NCBI GenBank assembly: GCA_030040425.1
Contig: JASHTS010000077.1
Span: forward strand, 1-61,451
Length of the DNA: 61,451 nt
Direction of reading: 5' to 3'
Source: Acidobacteriaceae bacterium
GTDB taxonomy: Bacteria > Acidobacteriota > Terriglobia > Terriglobales > Acidobacteriaceae
In this document: positions 27,509 to 36,644 of the stretch, in pieces
Layout of the letters: every line of letters starts with the position of its first letter
Position numbering within the stretch: position 1 is the first letter of the stretch
Made by a program: the position numbers and the translations under genes
The notes under the pieces: generated by a model
Databases searched by the model: none
Seen by the model: only the letters and a program-made list of their open reading frames with translations
Told to the model about the DNA's origin: nothing

Positions 27509-28543
27509 ATGCGCCTTTGGCATCAATTCGGAATCCTGTTGCTTGCGGCTGTTCTGCCTGCCCTCGCTCAGGCGCAGCCTACGCCGAAAGCCGCACTTCT
27601 CGCGCTCTCCAAGCACGACCACACCCTCTCGATCATCGATCCCGCAAGCCTGCGCATCGTGGCGCGGATTCCCGTGGGCGACGACCCGCATGAAGTCATC
27701 GCTTCCACAGACGGCCGCACCGCCTACGTCTCCAACTATGGCTTTGGAGCCTTTCATACACTGGCCGTTATCGATCTGGTTGCGCAGAAGCAGTTGCCCT
27801 TTATCGATCTGGGCGCCCTGCGGGGTCCTCACGGGCTCGCGTTTGTGGATGGCAAGGTATGGTTCACCGCCGAGGCAGCCAAGGCCATCGGCAGCTACAA
27901 CCCGGCCACGAGCAAGATCGACTGGATCATGGGCACAGGCCAGAATCGCACCCACATGATTTATGTTTTTCCGGGTGCGCAGCGCATTCTCACCACCAAT
28001 GTCAACTCGGGCACGGTGACCATCCTCGATCACACTCAAGGATCGGCGGGAGCGCCCGCAGCTCCGCCGCCGGGACGCCCGCCGATGCCCGGCCCTCCCG
28101 GCGGCGACTGGAATGAAACAGTAATTCCCGTGGGCCACGGCTCGGAGGGCTTCGACGTCTCTCCCGACGGCAAAGAAGCGTGGGTCGCGAATGCGGGGGA
28201 CGGCACCATCTCGGTGATCGCTCTCGCCCAAAAGAAAGTGGTGGCGACCATCGATGCCGATGTGCCCGGCGCCAACCGTCTCAAGTTCACGCCGGATGGC
28301 CGCCAGGTTCTCGTGACTGCCGGCACGTTGGTGGTTCTCGACGCTGCGACGCGCGCGGTGGTCAAGCGCCTCTCCGACGTGCGCGGCACCGGCGGAATCC
28401 TGATGCAGACCGATGGCGCGCGCGCCTACGTCGCCTGCTCGCCTGTGGGTTACGTCGCCGTCATCGATCTGAAGACGCTCGCCATGGTGGGCCGCATCGA
28501 TGTAGCCGGCCCCGACGGCCTGGCGTGGGCTGTGCGTCCCTGA
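27509..28543 (+). CDS. secreted YVTN-type beta-propeller protein
   Basis: A 344-residue secreted protein, signal MRLWHQFGILLLAAVLPALAQA, with ribosome site GGGAGGG at 27495-27501. About six to seven propeller blades of the YVTN/surface-layer type follow (IPVGDDPHEVIASTDGRTA, AWVANAGDGTISVIAL, VPGANRLKFTPDGRQVLV). A proline-glycine-rich loop (APPPGRPPMPGPPGG) interrupts the propeller near residue 195. Such proteins bind or sense surface ligands; no catalytic motif is visible. The frame extends upstream to 27458, overlapping DUF309 by 4 bp, but lacks a better start. Confidence 0.8.
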   Translation: MRLWHQFGILLLAAVLPALAQAQPTPKAALLALSKHDHTLSIIDPASLRIVARIPVGDDPHEVIASTDGRTAYVSNYGFGAFHTLAVIDLVAQKQLPFIDLGALRGPHGLAFVDGKVWFTAEAAKAIGSYNPATSKIDWIMGTGQNRTHMIYVFPGAQRILTTNVNSGTVTILDHTQGSAGAPAAPPPGRPPMPGPPGGDWNETVIPVGHGSEGFDVSPDGKEAWVANAGDGTISVIALAQKKVVATIDADVPGANRLKFTPDGRQVLVTAGTLVVLDAATRAVVKRLSDVRGTGGILMQTDGARAYVACSPVGYVAVIDLKTLAMVGRIDVAGPDGLAWAVRP

Positions 28544-28577
28544 GGACAGGAACGAATCCAATCGCTCTTGCGCAAAA

Positions 28578-28610
28578 GCAAAGACCCGCCGACTCGCGGC
28601 GGGTCTTTGC
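28578..28610 (+). terminator. rho-independent terminator, bidirectional
   Basis: A perfect 14-bp stem, GCAAAGACCCGCCG (28578-28591) and CGGCGGGTCTTTGC (28597-28610), with loop ACTCG. It lies after the YVTN gene and before the stop side of the leftward gene at 28694, so it can serve both. Confidence 0.85.
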
Positions 28611-28693
28611 ATCGGTTCAAAGCGCATCTCCGTCAGATCGCAGATGAAGCCGCTTTGCTCCCATCCGGCCGGGGCGAACTTGCCGAGTCGAAC

Positions 28694-29731
28694 TTACCAG
28701 CGGGAGATCGTCAGGGCATCAAGGTAAACCGTCGTGTGCCCGCTCGATCCGAGACCGTCCACCTGGAACTGGGTGTTGATCGTCGGGCCCCAGCCAAGCG
28801 AGGCCGCTCCGTAGACCGTTTCGTTGATTGAGCTCTCCGCTCCATCAAGCCAAACCGAGTGGTACGTAATGTTGCCGGAGTCGTCGCGTGAGTAATACGC
28901 CTGCACGTGATGCCAGGTGTTCTGCGACCAGCTGCGTGGATTGCAGTGCGTGCCGCTCTTGCCTACCCACGACGGTTTGGGGTCTGAAGACGATCCCTTG
29001 TTCACCGTGTAAGCCCACTCTCCCGAATAGCCATCGCATTGAACGCCGATCAACACCGTCTTCCCGTCGGCCATCACCTGGTTCACATCCATCTCCAGGT
29101 TCGCAATGTCGCTCGCCGAACTGGTCAGGTAGATCCACGCGTCGTAAAAGAAATTGGTGTCGTTGGCATCGTCAGAGAAGGAGACGGAGTAGCGCTCGTC
29201 GCCGCCGTTGGAATAGGAAGTCTCGAAGCGGCGGGTACTGCCGTATTTGGAGGGGGAGCTCACAATCGACGTCGACCCGCTCGATGAGCCCGGCCCGCCG
29301 TCATCGTGCTCTGCGGCCCAACCGCCCAATGCTTGAATGCTGCTGACCGCCACGGCATCCGACGGAACGAGGGTGTCGCTTGTTTCCGTGCTTGTGCCCG
29401 ACTGAACATTGACCACCACGTCGGTCACGCAGGAAGAACCTTTGTCGCCCCACGCTTTCACATGTAGGGTATGCGTGCCTGAGCTGGACCCGATCGAAGC
29501 GTCGATGGTCTGCTTTCCGCTGAATACGGTTGTATCGGAGCTGCTGTCGAACGAGTAGCCCATCGAACTTACATTTTGCGAAGAGCATGTGGCTGCAGAG
29601 GCAGACAATGTGAATGGCGAAGAAACGTCGGAATTGTTCGCAGGACTGTTGATCGTTACTCCGGCCATTGCCGGGATCGACATGGAAACGGCAAGCGAAG
29701 AGGCGACAAAGAGCGCTCGGGTAATATGCAT
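28694..29731 (-). CDS. secreted Ig-like/lectin-like protein A
   Basis: About 345 residues from ATG 29731 (RBS AAAGGA), signal MHITRALFVASSLAVSMSIPAMA. An Ig-like domain starts VTINSPANNSDVSSPFTL with GTHTLHVKAWG; a spacer with SSIQALGGWAAEHDDGGPG follows, then a C-terminal jelly-roll-like domain (about 135-345) with NLEMDVNQVMADGKTVL, NTWHHVQAYYSRDDSGNITY and VYLDALTISRW. The C-terminal domain is shared with the neighbour at 30354-31904, so the two are paralogues. It looks like a LamG/concanavalin-like glycan-binding fold; no catalytic residues recognised. Confidence 0.75.
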   Translation of the reverse strand: MHITRALFVASSLAVSMSIPAMAGVTINSPANNSDVSSPFTLSASAATCSSQNVSSMGYSFDSSSDTTVFSGKQTIDASIGSSSGTHTLHVKAWGDKGSSCVTDVVVNVQSGTSTETSDTLVPSDAVAVSSIQALGGWAAEHDDGGPGSSSGSTSIVSSPSKYGSTRRFETSYSNGGDERYSVSFSDDANDTNFFYDAWIYLTSSASDIANLEMDVNQVMADGKTVLIGVQCDGYSGEWAYTVNKGSSSDPKPSWVGKSGTHCNPRSWSQNTWHHVQAYYSRDDSGNITYHSVWLDGAESSINETVYGAASLGWGPTINTQFQVDGLGSSGHTTVYLDALTISRW

Positions 29732-30255
29732 CGGATTCCTTTGAAGGCGGATTCTTGGCGCAGTCTCCCTGTCGCTCTCGTGAGGGAGCCGAACCCGTTC
29801 TCGATTCTTCGGTGGGCTGCTCTGAGCGGCACAGACCAGACGCGCCGGCTTCGAACTACTCAGCAACCTCTATGCTGCGTCGGCGGTTCCGGTGATCGTG
29901 TCACCCAACCGCCGAACCAAGTTTCGATCCAATCTTGAGACCTTCCTGCGACTTTCATGTCCCGGAAAAACTTTTAAGCCCTGTTCCGTTCCGTTCGCAC
30001 TCTCAAGATCCGACCGTAGGCAACCTTCAAGAATGTTCTAAGGAATAGTTGCACAGTGCATCGAGAGGCGGCAATCGATTTCCGCAGATTTTTCAAAAAA
30101 AATTCCGCCGCGTGGGCATCTCCGTAATTCTTACGCGCATCGCGTAAAAACTCTACGCGGATCGTGAAAAAAAGCTGTGCTACGAGGCTGAAAACCAGGT
30201 TTTCTCCTAGCCTGCACGCCACGTCAGCGGCACACGCTCCGGGCGCGCGAAGAAT
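29732..30255. other. intergenic region between two lectin-like genes
   Basis: No gene supported. It is AT-richer than its flanks, with several short T and A runs near 29962-29975 and 30095-30110. It would contain the promoter of the 28694 gene; no consensus found. Confidence 0.35.
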
Positions 30256-30288
30256 GCCGGGCGCTTTATTGAACAGGAAGCGCCCGGC
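30256..30288 (-). terminator. hairpin after lectin-like protein B gene
   Basis: An 11-bp perfect stem GCCGGGCGCTT (30256-30266) and AAGCGCCCGGC (30278-30288) with an 11-nt loop lies 65 bp past the stop of the leftward gene. The T-run after it is weak (ATTCTT). Confidence 0.6.
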
Positions 30289-30353
30289 GCATGCGGTGAT
30301 TGCGGTCACACTTGTGCTGAAGCGGGTTGGGAGCCCTGCGCGGTTCCGATTTC

Positions 30354-31904
30354 TTACCAGCGATACATGGTGAATTTGTCCAGGTATAACGTGGATGAGC
30401 CGCTCGCGCCGGATCCATCGATCTGGAAGTTCGCCATCAAATCTGCCGCTGCCCAGCCAAGCGAAAATGCGCTGGGCACGGTTTCGTTGATAGGCGCTTC
30501 CACTCCGTCGAGCCACACCCCGTGATAGGTCACGTTGCCCGCATCGTCGCGCGACGTGTAAATCTGTACGTGGTGCCATTCATTGGGCGTCCACGTTTCC
30601 GGGTTGCAGGGCTGATCGGACTTGACCCATTTCACCACCGGAGCCTGCGGCGTTCCGGCATTCTCGCTGTAGTCCCAGGTATTTGAATCGCCCGCGCACT
30701 GGAATGCATAAATGACTGTGTCCCCATTGGCGATCACCTGATTGTTGTCCATCTCCAGATTGCCAAGCGCGCTTCCTTCTTCAATCCATACCTCGGCGTC
30801 GTAAACAAAATTCGTCGCGTCGGCGTCCTTCGCATAGGACACCGAATAGAGCTCGCCGCCCCAATCAGTAAACGCCGTATCGAATTCAGCCGTCTCGCCC
30901 GTGAGCGACGGGTCGCTCACCATGGTCATCGAGCCAACCGCTGTTCCCGGCGTGCCTGGGTCATGATCCATCTGCCAGTTGGGCAAAGTCTGTATCTGCG
31001 TCACGCTCGTTGCATTGGAAGGAATGGGCGGTTCCGACGACGAGGACGAGATCACGTAATCGCCGCGCGCCAATCCGCTGCTCGTATCTCCTTGGGCAAC
31101 TCCGATGGCCTCGATTACTTCCGAGCCATTCACAGCGATGGGGCTGGAGTATCGCGCCGAAGCGGTCGTGGGCGCGGAGCCGTTGGTGGTGTAATAGATG
31201 TCCGCCCCGGGGGTGGAAGTGGACAAAGTAACGGACTGCTTGCTGGGGTAAGTTCCGGGCGCCGGCGAGAACATCGGCGTCGCCACCGTGGTCGGAGTCA
31301 CAGTGATATTCAGCAGCACCTGGTCGCTGGTCTGTTTGCCCCAGCATTTCACGTGCAGAACGTGCGCTCCTGCGCTCGCACTCACCGAAGCGCTGAACGA
31401 CGTTGATTCGATGACCGCCTCGCCGCTGTCCAGCGAGTAGCCCATGGAGACCGCGGGCTGTGATGCGCACGTGGTTGCGCTGGCGACAAGCTTGAAAGGC
31501 GAAGTGACCTCGGCCCCATTTTCAGGCGTCGTCACAGTAATATTCGACTGGGGAGCTGCAAGGACCGTGATATTCAGCAAAACTTCGGCGTTGACTCCCT
31601 GTCCCCAGCACTTCACGTGCAAGACATGGGCGCCTTCACTTGCCGTCACGGGGACGCTGAAGGAGATCGGCTCGATGATCGCTGCGCCATCATCGATCGA
31701 ATACCCCATGGAGACGGCGGGCTTGGAAGCGCACATGGTTGTGCTGGCGATCAAAGTGAAAGGCGAAGTAACCTGAGCTCCATTTGCTGGAGTCGTCACG
31801 GCAATGGTGGATGTCGATGTGGCCTCGGATTTCGATGTAATGGCAGAGATCGTCGGCATAGTGCACGCCGTGAGCGCCACAGCAGCAAGCGTAAGAATCT
31901 TCAT
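30354..31904 (-). CDS. Ig/chitobiase-C/lectin-like lipoprotein B
   Basis: About 516 residues from ATG 31904. The start MKILTLAAVALTACTMP has a lipobox-like LTAC, so it may be a lipoprotein. Two tandem Ig-like domains of about 85 residues (ITVTTPENGAEVTSPFKLVA and its near copy) each end GAHVLHVKCWG. A chitobiase/hexosaminidase C-terminal domain (about 205-285; GADIYYTTNGSAPT) comes next, and the final 230 residues match the C-terminal domain of the 28694 gene product (EWHHVQIYTSRDDAGNVTYH, LYLDKFTMYRW). It probably binds surface or environmental glycans. Upstream codons to 32078 are unlikely coding. Confidence 0.75.
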   Translation of the reverse strand: MKILTLAAVALTACTMPTISAITSKSEATSTSTIAVTTPANGAQVTSPFTLIASTTMCASKPAVSMGYSIDDGAAIIEPISFSVPVTASEGAHVLHVKCWGQGVNAEVLLNITVLAAPQSNITVTTPENGAEVTSPFKLVASATTCASQPAVSMGYSLDSGEAVIESTSFSASVSASAGAHVLHVKCWGKQTSDQVLLNITVTPTTVATPMFSPAPGTYPSKQSVTLSTSTPGADIYYTTNGSAPTTASARYSSPIAVNGSEVIEAIGVAQGDTSSGLARGDYVISSSSSEPPIPSNATSVTQIQTLPNWQMDHDPGTPGTAVGSMTMVSDPSLTGETAEFDTAFTDWGGELYSVSYAKDADATNFVYDAEVWIEEGSALGNLEMDNNQVIANGDTVIYAFQCAGDSNTWDYSENAGTPQAPVVKWVKSDQPCNPETWTPNEWHHVQIYTSRDDAGNVTYHGVWLDGVEAPINETVPSAFSLGWAAADLMANFQIDGSGASGSSTLYLDKFTMYRW

Positions 31905-32378
31905 GAAAAAAAGCCTCGAATAATGGGCGCTCGCGCTCGTATCTCCAGTGACTGCGGTCTGCGCCATCGGTGGGAACAGCCTGTCGACCAAACCCCAAAT
32001 CTTGCCTTGCTCAGCTCGCATCGCCGCCGCCTTTGAGGACCGGATCCAGTTGCCAAAGAAGTTGATCTGTGGACGCAAAACTGCCGCGCCTGCGGAATGC
32101 CGGTTGCAGAGGACATTGAAGAAAAAGGAGAAGAGTGAAGCGAAGTCGCGAGATGACTTACTTCGCGAGGGTGCCGGCCGATGAGCGGCAAGGAAAAGAA
32201 CTACGCCGCCGTATCGACCGGACTACGCTTTCACACTTCCTTGGCGCGCTCTTACAGGAAAACGTTCTTCTCCTTGAACAGCGACCGTTTGCGCACACGC
32301 GGCGGCCTCGCCACGAGCCCGGAAATCATTCCAGCTCCGGCCGTTCTCGCTCCAATGAATTGCAGTTGAGATAAGAGA

Positions 32379-32480
32379 CCGAGCCACGAGTGCGTCCTTC
32401 CGGAGTTCCCAAACAACCTGGCACTTGCGCAAGGACCTTACACCCGCGGGGCACACAGGTACCCATCGAAGCTGGCTCGG
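32379..32480 (-). ncRNA. candidate structured leader or small RNA
   Basis: Downstream of the leftward promoter, 8-nt arms CCGAGCCA (32480-32473 on minus) and TGGCTCGG (32386-32379) close a domain of about 100 nt that has further internal pairs, such as GGTCCTT with AAGGAC. It matches no RNA family that I recognise, and no terminator follows. Confidence 0.25.
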
Positions 32481-32507
32481 TGTCAATAGAAGGTTCTTGT
32501 GGTAACG

Positions 32508-32535
32508 AGTATAGGCGGTAACTGAAGAGTGTCAA
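32508..32535 (-). promoter_or_regulatory. strong sigma70-like promoter, leftward
   Basis: On the minus strand TTGACA (32535-32530) and TATACT (32513-32508) are separated by 16 bp, close to the vegetative consensus. The first gene downstream is the lipoprotein at 31904, giving a leader of about 600 nt unless a small RNA is made. Confidence 0.55.
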
Positions 32536-32881
32536 CTAAAACTTTTAGGTTAGATAAATCCCTCGATGGAACTACTCGCTCTGGAAAGTCAGTTACTCCC
32601 GCTCTGCTCGTAGCGCGGCGAGCCTGGATCGGACAGCTATAACTTGGGAGGACTAACAGAACAAACCCATTTATTGCCAGCTCGGGAAGTTCGACCAGAC
32701 TGCCGGCAACAAAGTCTTTCTGGAACAGGCAGGCGCCTCAACCTTGGCAATACCCTCGCTCAAGCGGAATCGATTCCGGAACCGAATTGGAGCATTCCAG
32801 AAAAGAAAACCCCGCCGCGGCTGCTCGCTGGGGAAACAGCCTTCGGCAGGGTCCGGGGATCGTGTGTTCAGCGCGCGCCGG

Positions 32882-35800
32882 TCACTGCACCGTAATCGGC
32901 ACCGTAGTGTCTTGCATGGTCGAGCCATTGATGCCCGTAACGGTGATGGTGTAATTTCCCGCAGTCGTTCCGGCGCTGCTGGTCGCGGACGCCCCGCTGG
33001 AACTGACGCATCCGCTCGCCGCGAAAGCGAAAATTGCCAGCACCAGCATGCCGAAGAACATGTGCCACTTGCGCCGCCGGATCGGCAGGCAGAAAAAGAG
33101 CAGGGTTGCCAGGCTCGAGCCCCCGCCTACTACAAACATCCGGTGAACGGTTCTGTTGAGTGCTGTGGCGGCCGGCGCGGTGGTGTTCACCGTGAGCGTG
33201 GATGTCACCGCGGCTGACGCGATGGTCGCGGGCTGGCTTACCGAGCAAGTGGGCAAATCGACGGCGCCCTGTGGGCTTGAGGTTACCGCGCAGGCCAGCG
33301 TCACCGCACCCGAGAAGCCGCCGCTCGGTATCACGGTAATGGTTGAAGTTGTCGAGGCGCCCGGCGCAATGGTCCCAAGCGGCGACGAGCTCAACTGGAA
33401 GGATGCGGGCCCCGAACCGCCGGCGAGCGCAGTGGTCGAGTAAGTCCAGGTGAGAATCTTCTGGCTCGATGTGAGTCCGCCGCTGCCTCCCGTGAAGCCC
33501 ACATACGCCGTATCCCCGCCTACGATTTGCGCGATATTGATCGCCTGGGACGTGGTGAAGGTATCGCCGGTAACCAGATCGTTCAGGTTCAGGGTCAGCG
33601 TCGTGCCGTCGTAGGTAAGCTGCGCCTCAATTCCGTCGTCGCTGTTGAGTTCGATTCCGCTCGGACTGATGTCGATCGTGGGCGTCACCGGCGGCTCTCC
33701 GTTGGTGTAGAAGCCCGTCGAATCGCTCCCTTCGTCGTCGTAGTTGTAGAAGTTAAACTTCACGGCCACGCTCTTCTGAATGCCCTGATAGCCGAGTCCT
33801 GCCGAATCGCCGCCCAGCGCGGTCGGGCCCTGGTTCTGAATGGTGAAAGTGAATCCGTTCCCCTGTGCATTCGAGAGCTGGAATTCGAAGTTTGTGGTGA
33901 AGTTCGTAATATTGATGGGCGCATCCCAGAACACGCTGCTGGCCTGCCACAACTGGCCGTCGGTTAACTGCAGGCGCGTATCGTCGTCGGCTGCGGCGCT
34001 GCCGTTCAGGGTCAAGCCCGCCGTCGACGAGAAACCGCTGCTGAAGTTGATCGACGTGCCTCCGATCTGAATCACGTATGCCGCCGATTCGACGTTGCTG
34101 TTCTGCAGGCTGGGATCGATGGCGATCGCCTCGATGGTCTCCGACGCCGCAACCGCGATGGGGCCCGTGTACAACGTCGAGGAGGCCGAAGGTGCGGTGC
34201 CATTGGTGGTGTAATAGATCTTCGCGCTGGCGTCGGGATCCGTAATGGTCACCTGCTGCGCATTCATGTAGGTCCCCGCGGCCGGCGAGAAGGTCAGCAG
34301 CGGAGTCTGATCGGAGAATGTGAACGTGGCCGTGCTCACACCGCTCTGGATATATCCGGCCGCGCTGGCCATGGCTTCCAAAGTCGAATCCGTTGTAACC
34401 GTGATCGGTCCTGTATAGAGCGTCGATGCCGGCGTAGGTGCCGTGCCGTTCAGCGTGTAGTAGATATTTGCGTCCGCGGTGGTGGTAGAGAGCGTCACCG
34501 TCGCTGTGGAGGCGAACGTGCCGCCGTTCGGAGAAATGGAGGGAGGGGCCGCGGTCGGCTGTCCGTTGAACAGACCATACACGTCCACTTCTCCATGCGC
34601 CGCCACGTACACCTTTCCGTTGGTCACAACAGGGATGGAAAACTTGTTTGCCGGCCCGGCCGAGTCGCGCGCTGAATTCGTGTCGCTTTCATAGATGGGT
34701 TGCGAAAGGTCGTTGGCATCCCACGCGTAAAGTACCGCCGGACCGTCGGTGTTGAACTGATCGGACCGCACCGCCCAGGCAATTCCGTTTGAAGTCCCAT
34801 CCGAGGAGATAGAGAACGAAGGGCTGGGGAAGTTGGAGGTGACCGCCGTATCCGTGCTCGAAGGCGTGGTATTCATCACGCCGCTGTTCATGGTGAACAT
34901 CATGGGCGAATTGTATTCGCCCCAGAGGTACACGTTTCCGTTCCAGTAAGCGGGCGTGTTCCAGAACCCGCAGCCCTGCGTGATTTGGCCCGGCATTGCG
35001 GGACAAGTAGTGCTGTTCGCGGGCGGAACATAGGGCGCAATATCCTGGAGCGCATTCGTATTCGATGAGGCGCCCGCGGCATAGCCGCCCAGGTTGTCGC
35101 GGTTGAGAACCGTGATGCGTCCCTCTTTACCTGCCTGCACTAACTCGTGCGGAGTTGCTCCCTGCTGATCCGGCACCATGAGAAGCCCGCCGGAGCCAAG
35201 GTCCCAGTCGTGACTGTTCAGAGTTTCATAGTTGAATGAGGTAAAAGCGTCGGTCGGCGTGAGGCCGCCGTTGGCAAGATTGATATCGATAACGCTCTCG
35301 CCCAGGTCGTCACTTTCTTTGAAGGGCGGGTAGGTGGTCGTAGCGGCTCCATTACCCGTGACGATAAACATGCGCCCGCCGGGCGCATCGTCATCGATCG
35401 GCAATCCCGCGCCCGCAGCCCAAACACCTGCGCCCACATCGTTCGGCGAGAGGCACAAGACCGCGCTCTGTGCCAGGGTTGTCGCATTGTAGGCGAAGAC
35501 CCATCCATGCCAGGGGCCGTTGTCGCCGTGCGCCGCGTAGCCGAAGTAGACGTAGCCGTTGTAATAGTCCAGCGCCGAGCGCTGATTCTCCCAGAGCGGG
35601 CTGAACGTGAGTTGCCCGCCGGAGCTGCCGTTGCCGGTGCCCGCCACCGTGGCCGTCACCACCACAGGGCTGCCCGCCTCTTCATTTCCGTTCACGATAT
35701 TGATGGCATGGAGTCGCGAATAATACGTGCCGCCCTCCATGGTTGCGGCCACCACGTACATGGTGTTGGTGGCCGGATTGATGGTCGGCGTGCCGGTGAT

Positions 35801-36325
35801 GCCGATGGTTGGAGCTACATCGGGCGATCCCGTCTTGCTGTACGGTATCGCCGTTGCCCCCGCTCCCGCGCCATGCGCGGCCGTGAGCAGGCTGGTCTGC
35901 CAAATCGGATTTGCGTCTGCGCCGCCGTTCGAGTCCGCGTCGAAGGCGTAAATGGAATCGTTCTCCGTGCATACAAACAGCACATTGTGCACCTGGCCGT
36001 CGCTCATCTTGATATTGGGCACGTAGAGCGGCTGCGCGTAAACCGTGCTGTCCACGGGCAAAGCAAAGAGCTTGCCAAATGTATTCACATTCACGTTTTG
36101 CGGATTCAGCGCGGTCTCATCGGTATTCTGCCCGGCGTGGGTCAAATCGTAGCGCCACGTAAGCACCGGCACGGCCGTGGGTGTTTGCGCTGGCAGGCTC
36201 AATCCAGCCAGAAGCAGCACGCCCGGCGCGAGCAGCCACAATTTGTTAGATTTTCTGGCGATTTTGGATGCGGCGGAAATGGGAAAAAACGGGACATCTT
36301 GGGGCAGCTGGAATTTTTTTAACAT
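32882..36325 (-). CDS. secreted PQQ-like propeller / chitobiase-C / L-type lectin protein with membrane hairpin
   Basis: A 1147-residue surface protein. ATG 36325 is preferred over GTG 36331 because GAAGG lies 7-8 bases before it. After a hydrophobic signal (LLAPGVLLLAGLSLPAQ) come a PQQ/quinoprotein-like propeller (to about 585), two chitobiase-C domains (588-755; ANIYYTLNGTAPTPAST, AKIYYTTNGTAPSASST), a legume-type lectin domain (757-962; FNFYNYDDEGSDSTG) and a final Ig-like repeat. That repeat is split by two hydrophobic helices around PIRRRKW, ending in ASGC (Cys1106), then NYTITVTGINGS. Sugar binding at the surface is likely; no catalytic residues recognised. Confidence 0.82.
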   Translation of the reverse strand: MLKKFQLPQDVPFFPISAASKIARKSNKLWLLAPGVLLLAGLSLPAQTPTAVPVLTWRYDLTHAGQNTDETALNPQNVNVNTFGKLFALPVDSTVYAQPLYVPNIKMSDGQVHNVLFVCTENDSIYAFDADSNGGADANPIWQTSLLTAAHGAGAGATAIPYSKTGSPDVAPTIGITGTPTINPATNTMYVVAATMEGGTYYSRLHAINIVNGNEEAGSPVVVTATVAGTGNGSSGGQLTFSPLWENQRSALDYYNGYVYFGYAAHGDNGPWHGWVFAYNATTLAQSAVLCLSPNDVGAGVWAAGAGLPIDDDAPGGRMFIVTGNGAATTTYPPFKESDDLGESVIDINLANGGLTPTDAFTSFNYETLNSHDWDLGSGGLLMVPDQQGATPHELVQAGKEGRITVLNRDNLGGYAAGASSNTNALQDIAPYVPPANSTTCPAMPGQITQGCGFWNTPAYWNGNVYLWGEYNSPMMFTMNSGVMNTTPSSTDTAVTSNFPSPSFSISSDGTSNGIAWAVRSDQFNTDGPAVLYAWDANDLSQPIYESDTNSARDSAGPANKFSIPVVTNGKVYVAAHGEVDVYGLFNGQPTAAPPSISPNGGTFASTATVTLSTTTADANIYYTLNGTAPTPASTLYTGPITVTTDSTLEAMASAAGYIQSGVSTATFTFSDQTPLLTFSPAAGTYMNAQQVTITDPDASAKIYYTTNGTAPSASSTLYTGPIAVAASETIEAIAIDPSLQNSNVESAAYVIQIGGTSINFSSGFSSTAGLTLNGSAAADDDTRLQLTDGQLWQASSVFWDAPINITNFTTNFEFQLSNAQGNGFTFTIQNQGPTALGGDSAGLGYQGIQKSVAVKFNFYNYDDEGSDSTGFYTNGEPPVTPTIDISPSGIELNSDDGIEAQLTYDGTTLTLNLNDLVTGDTFTTSQAINIAQIVGGDTAYVGFTGGSGGLTSSQKILTWTYSTTALAGGSGPASFQLSSSPLGTIAPGASTTSTITVIPSGGFSGAVTLACAVTSSPQGAVDLPTCSVSQPATIASAAVTSTLTVNTTAPAATALNRTVHRMFVVGGGSSLATLLFFCLPIRRRKWHMFFGMLVLAIFAFAASGCVSSSGASATSSAGTTAGNYTITVTGINGSTMQDTTVPITVQ

Positions 36326-36644
36326 GCGCACTACCTTCGCCGAGTTATGAATTCAAGGTCCGCGCGGGAAGGAGGCGAAGCGGGCTGGCATGATCGCACC
36401 CGTCGTGGGGCACACGAGGCCGTTCGAAAGAACTGGGCAAGCAGTTCCCTCGGTGAACACGCGGGCACGCCAGCGCAACAACTCCCTTCAGCAAAAGGAC
36501 CCTGGTCGTTTACGAGCGCAACATGAACGTTGTAGCAATTAGGAATCTTTCGACTTCGAACGCTCCGCACAGCTTTGGAAGCGATAATTTGGATGGCCTT
36601 CAGGCTGGCTGCGGTTGCTTATCGCGGGATCATCCGTTTTCGCG
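36326..36644. other. divergent intergenic region
   Basis: About 320 bp between divergent genes; holds both promoters. No consensus site, RNA or small gene recognised. Confidence 0.35.

Larger units (their letters stand above)
31905..32881. other. 977-bp gene-free region
   Basis: No convincing gene on either strand. It contains a consensus-like leftward promoter and a possible structured leader (listed separately), about 600 bp upstream of the 31904 start. Codon usage of the short frames differs from the real genes. Confidence 0.5.

Noticed and set aside
28888-29346. Plus-strand open frames opposite lectin-like protein A
   Set aside because: Low-complexity Arg/Ser shadow; the secreted protein with a signal peptide is on the minus strand.
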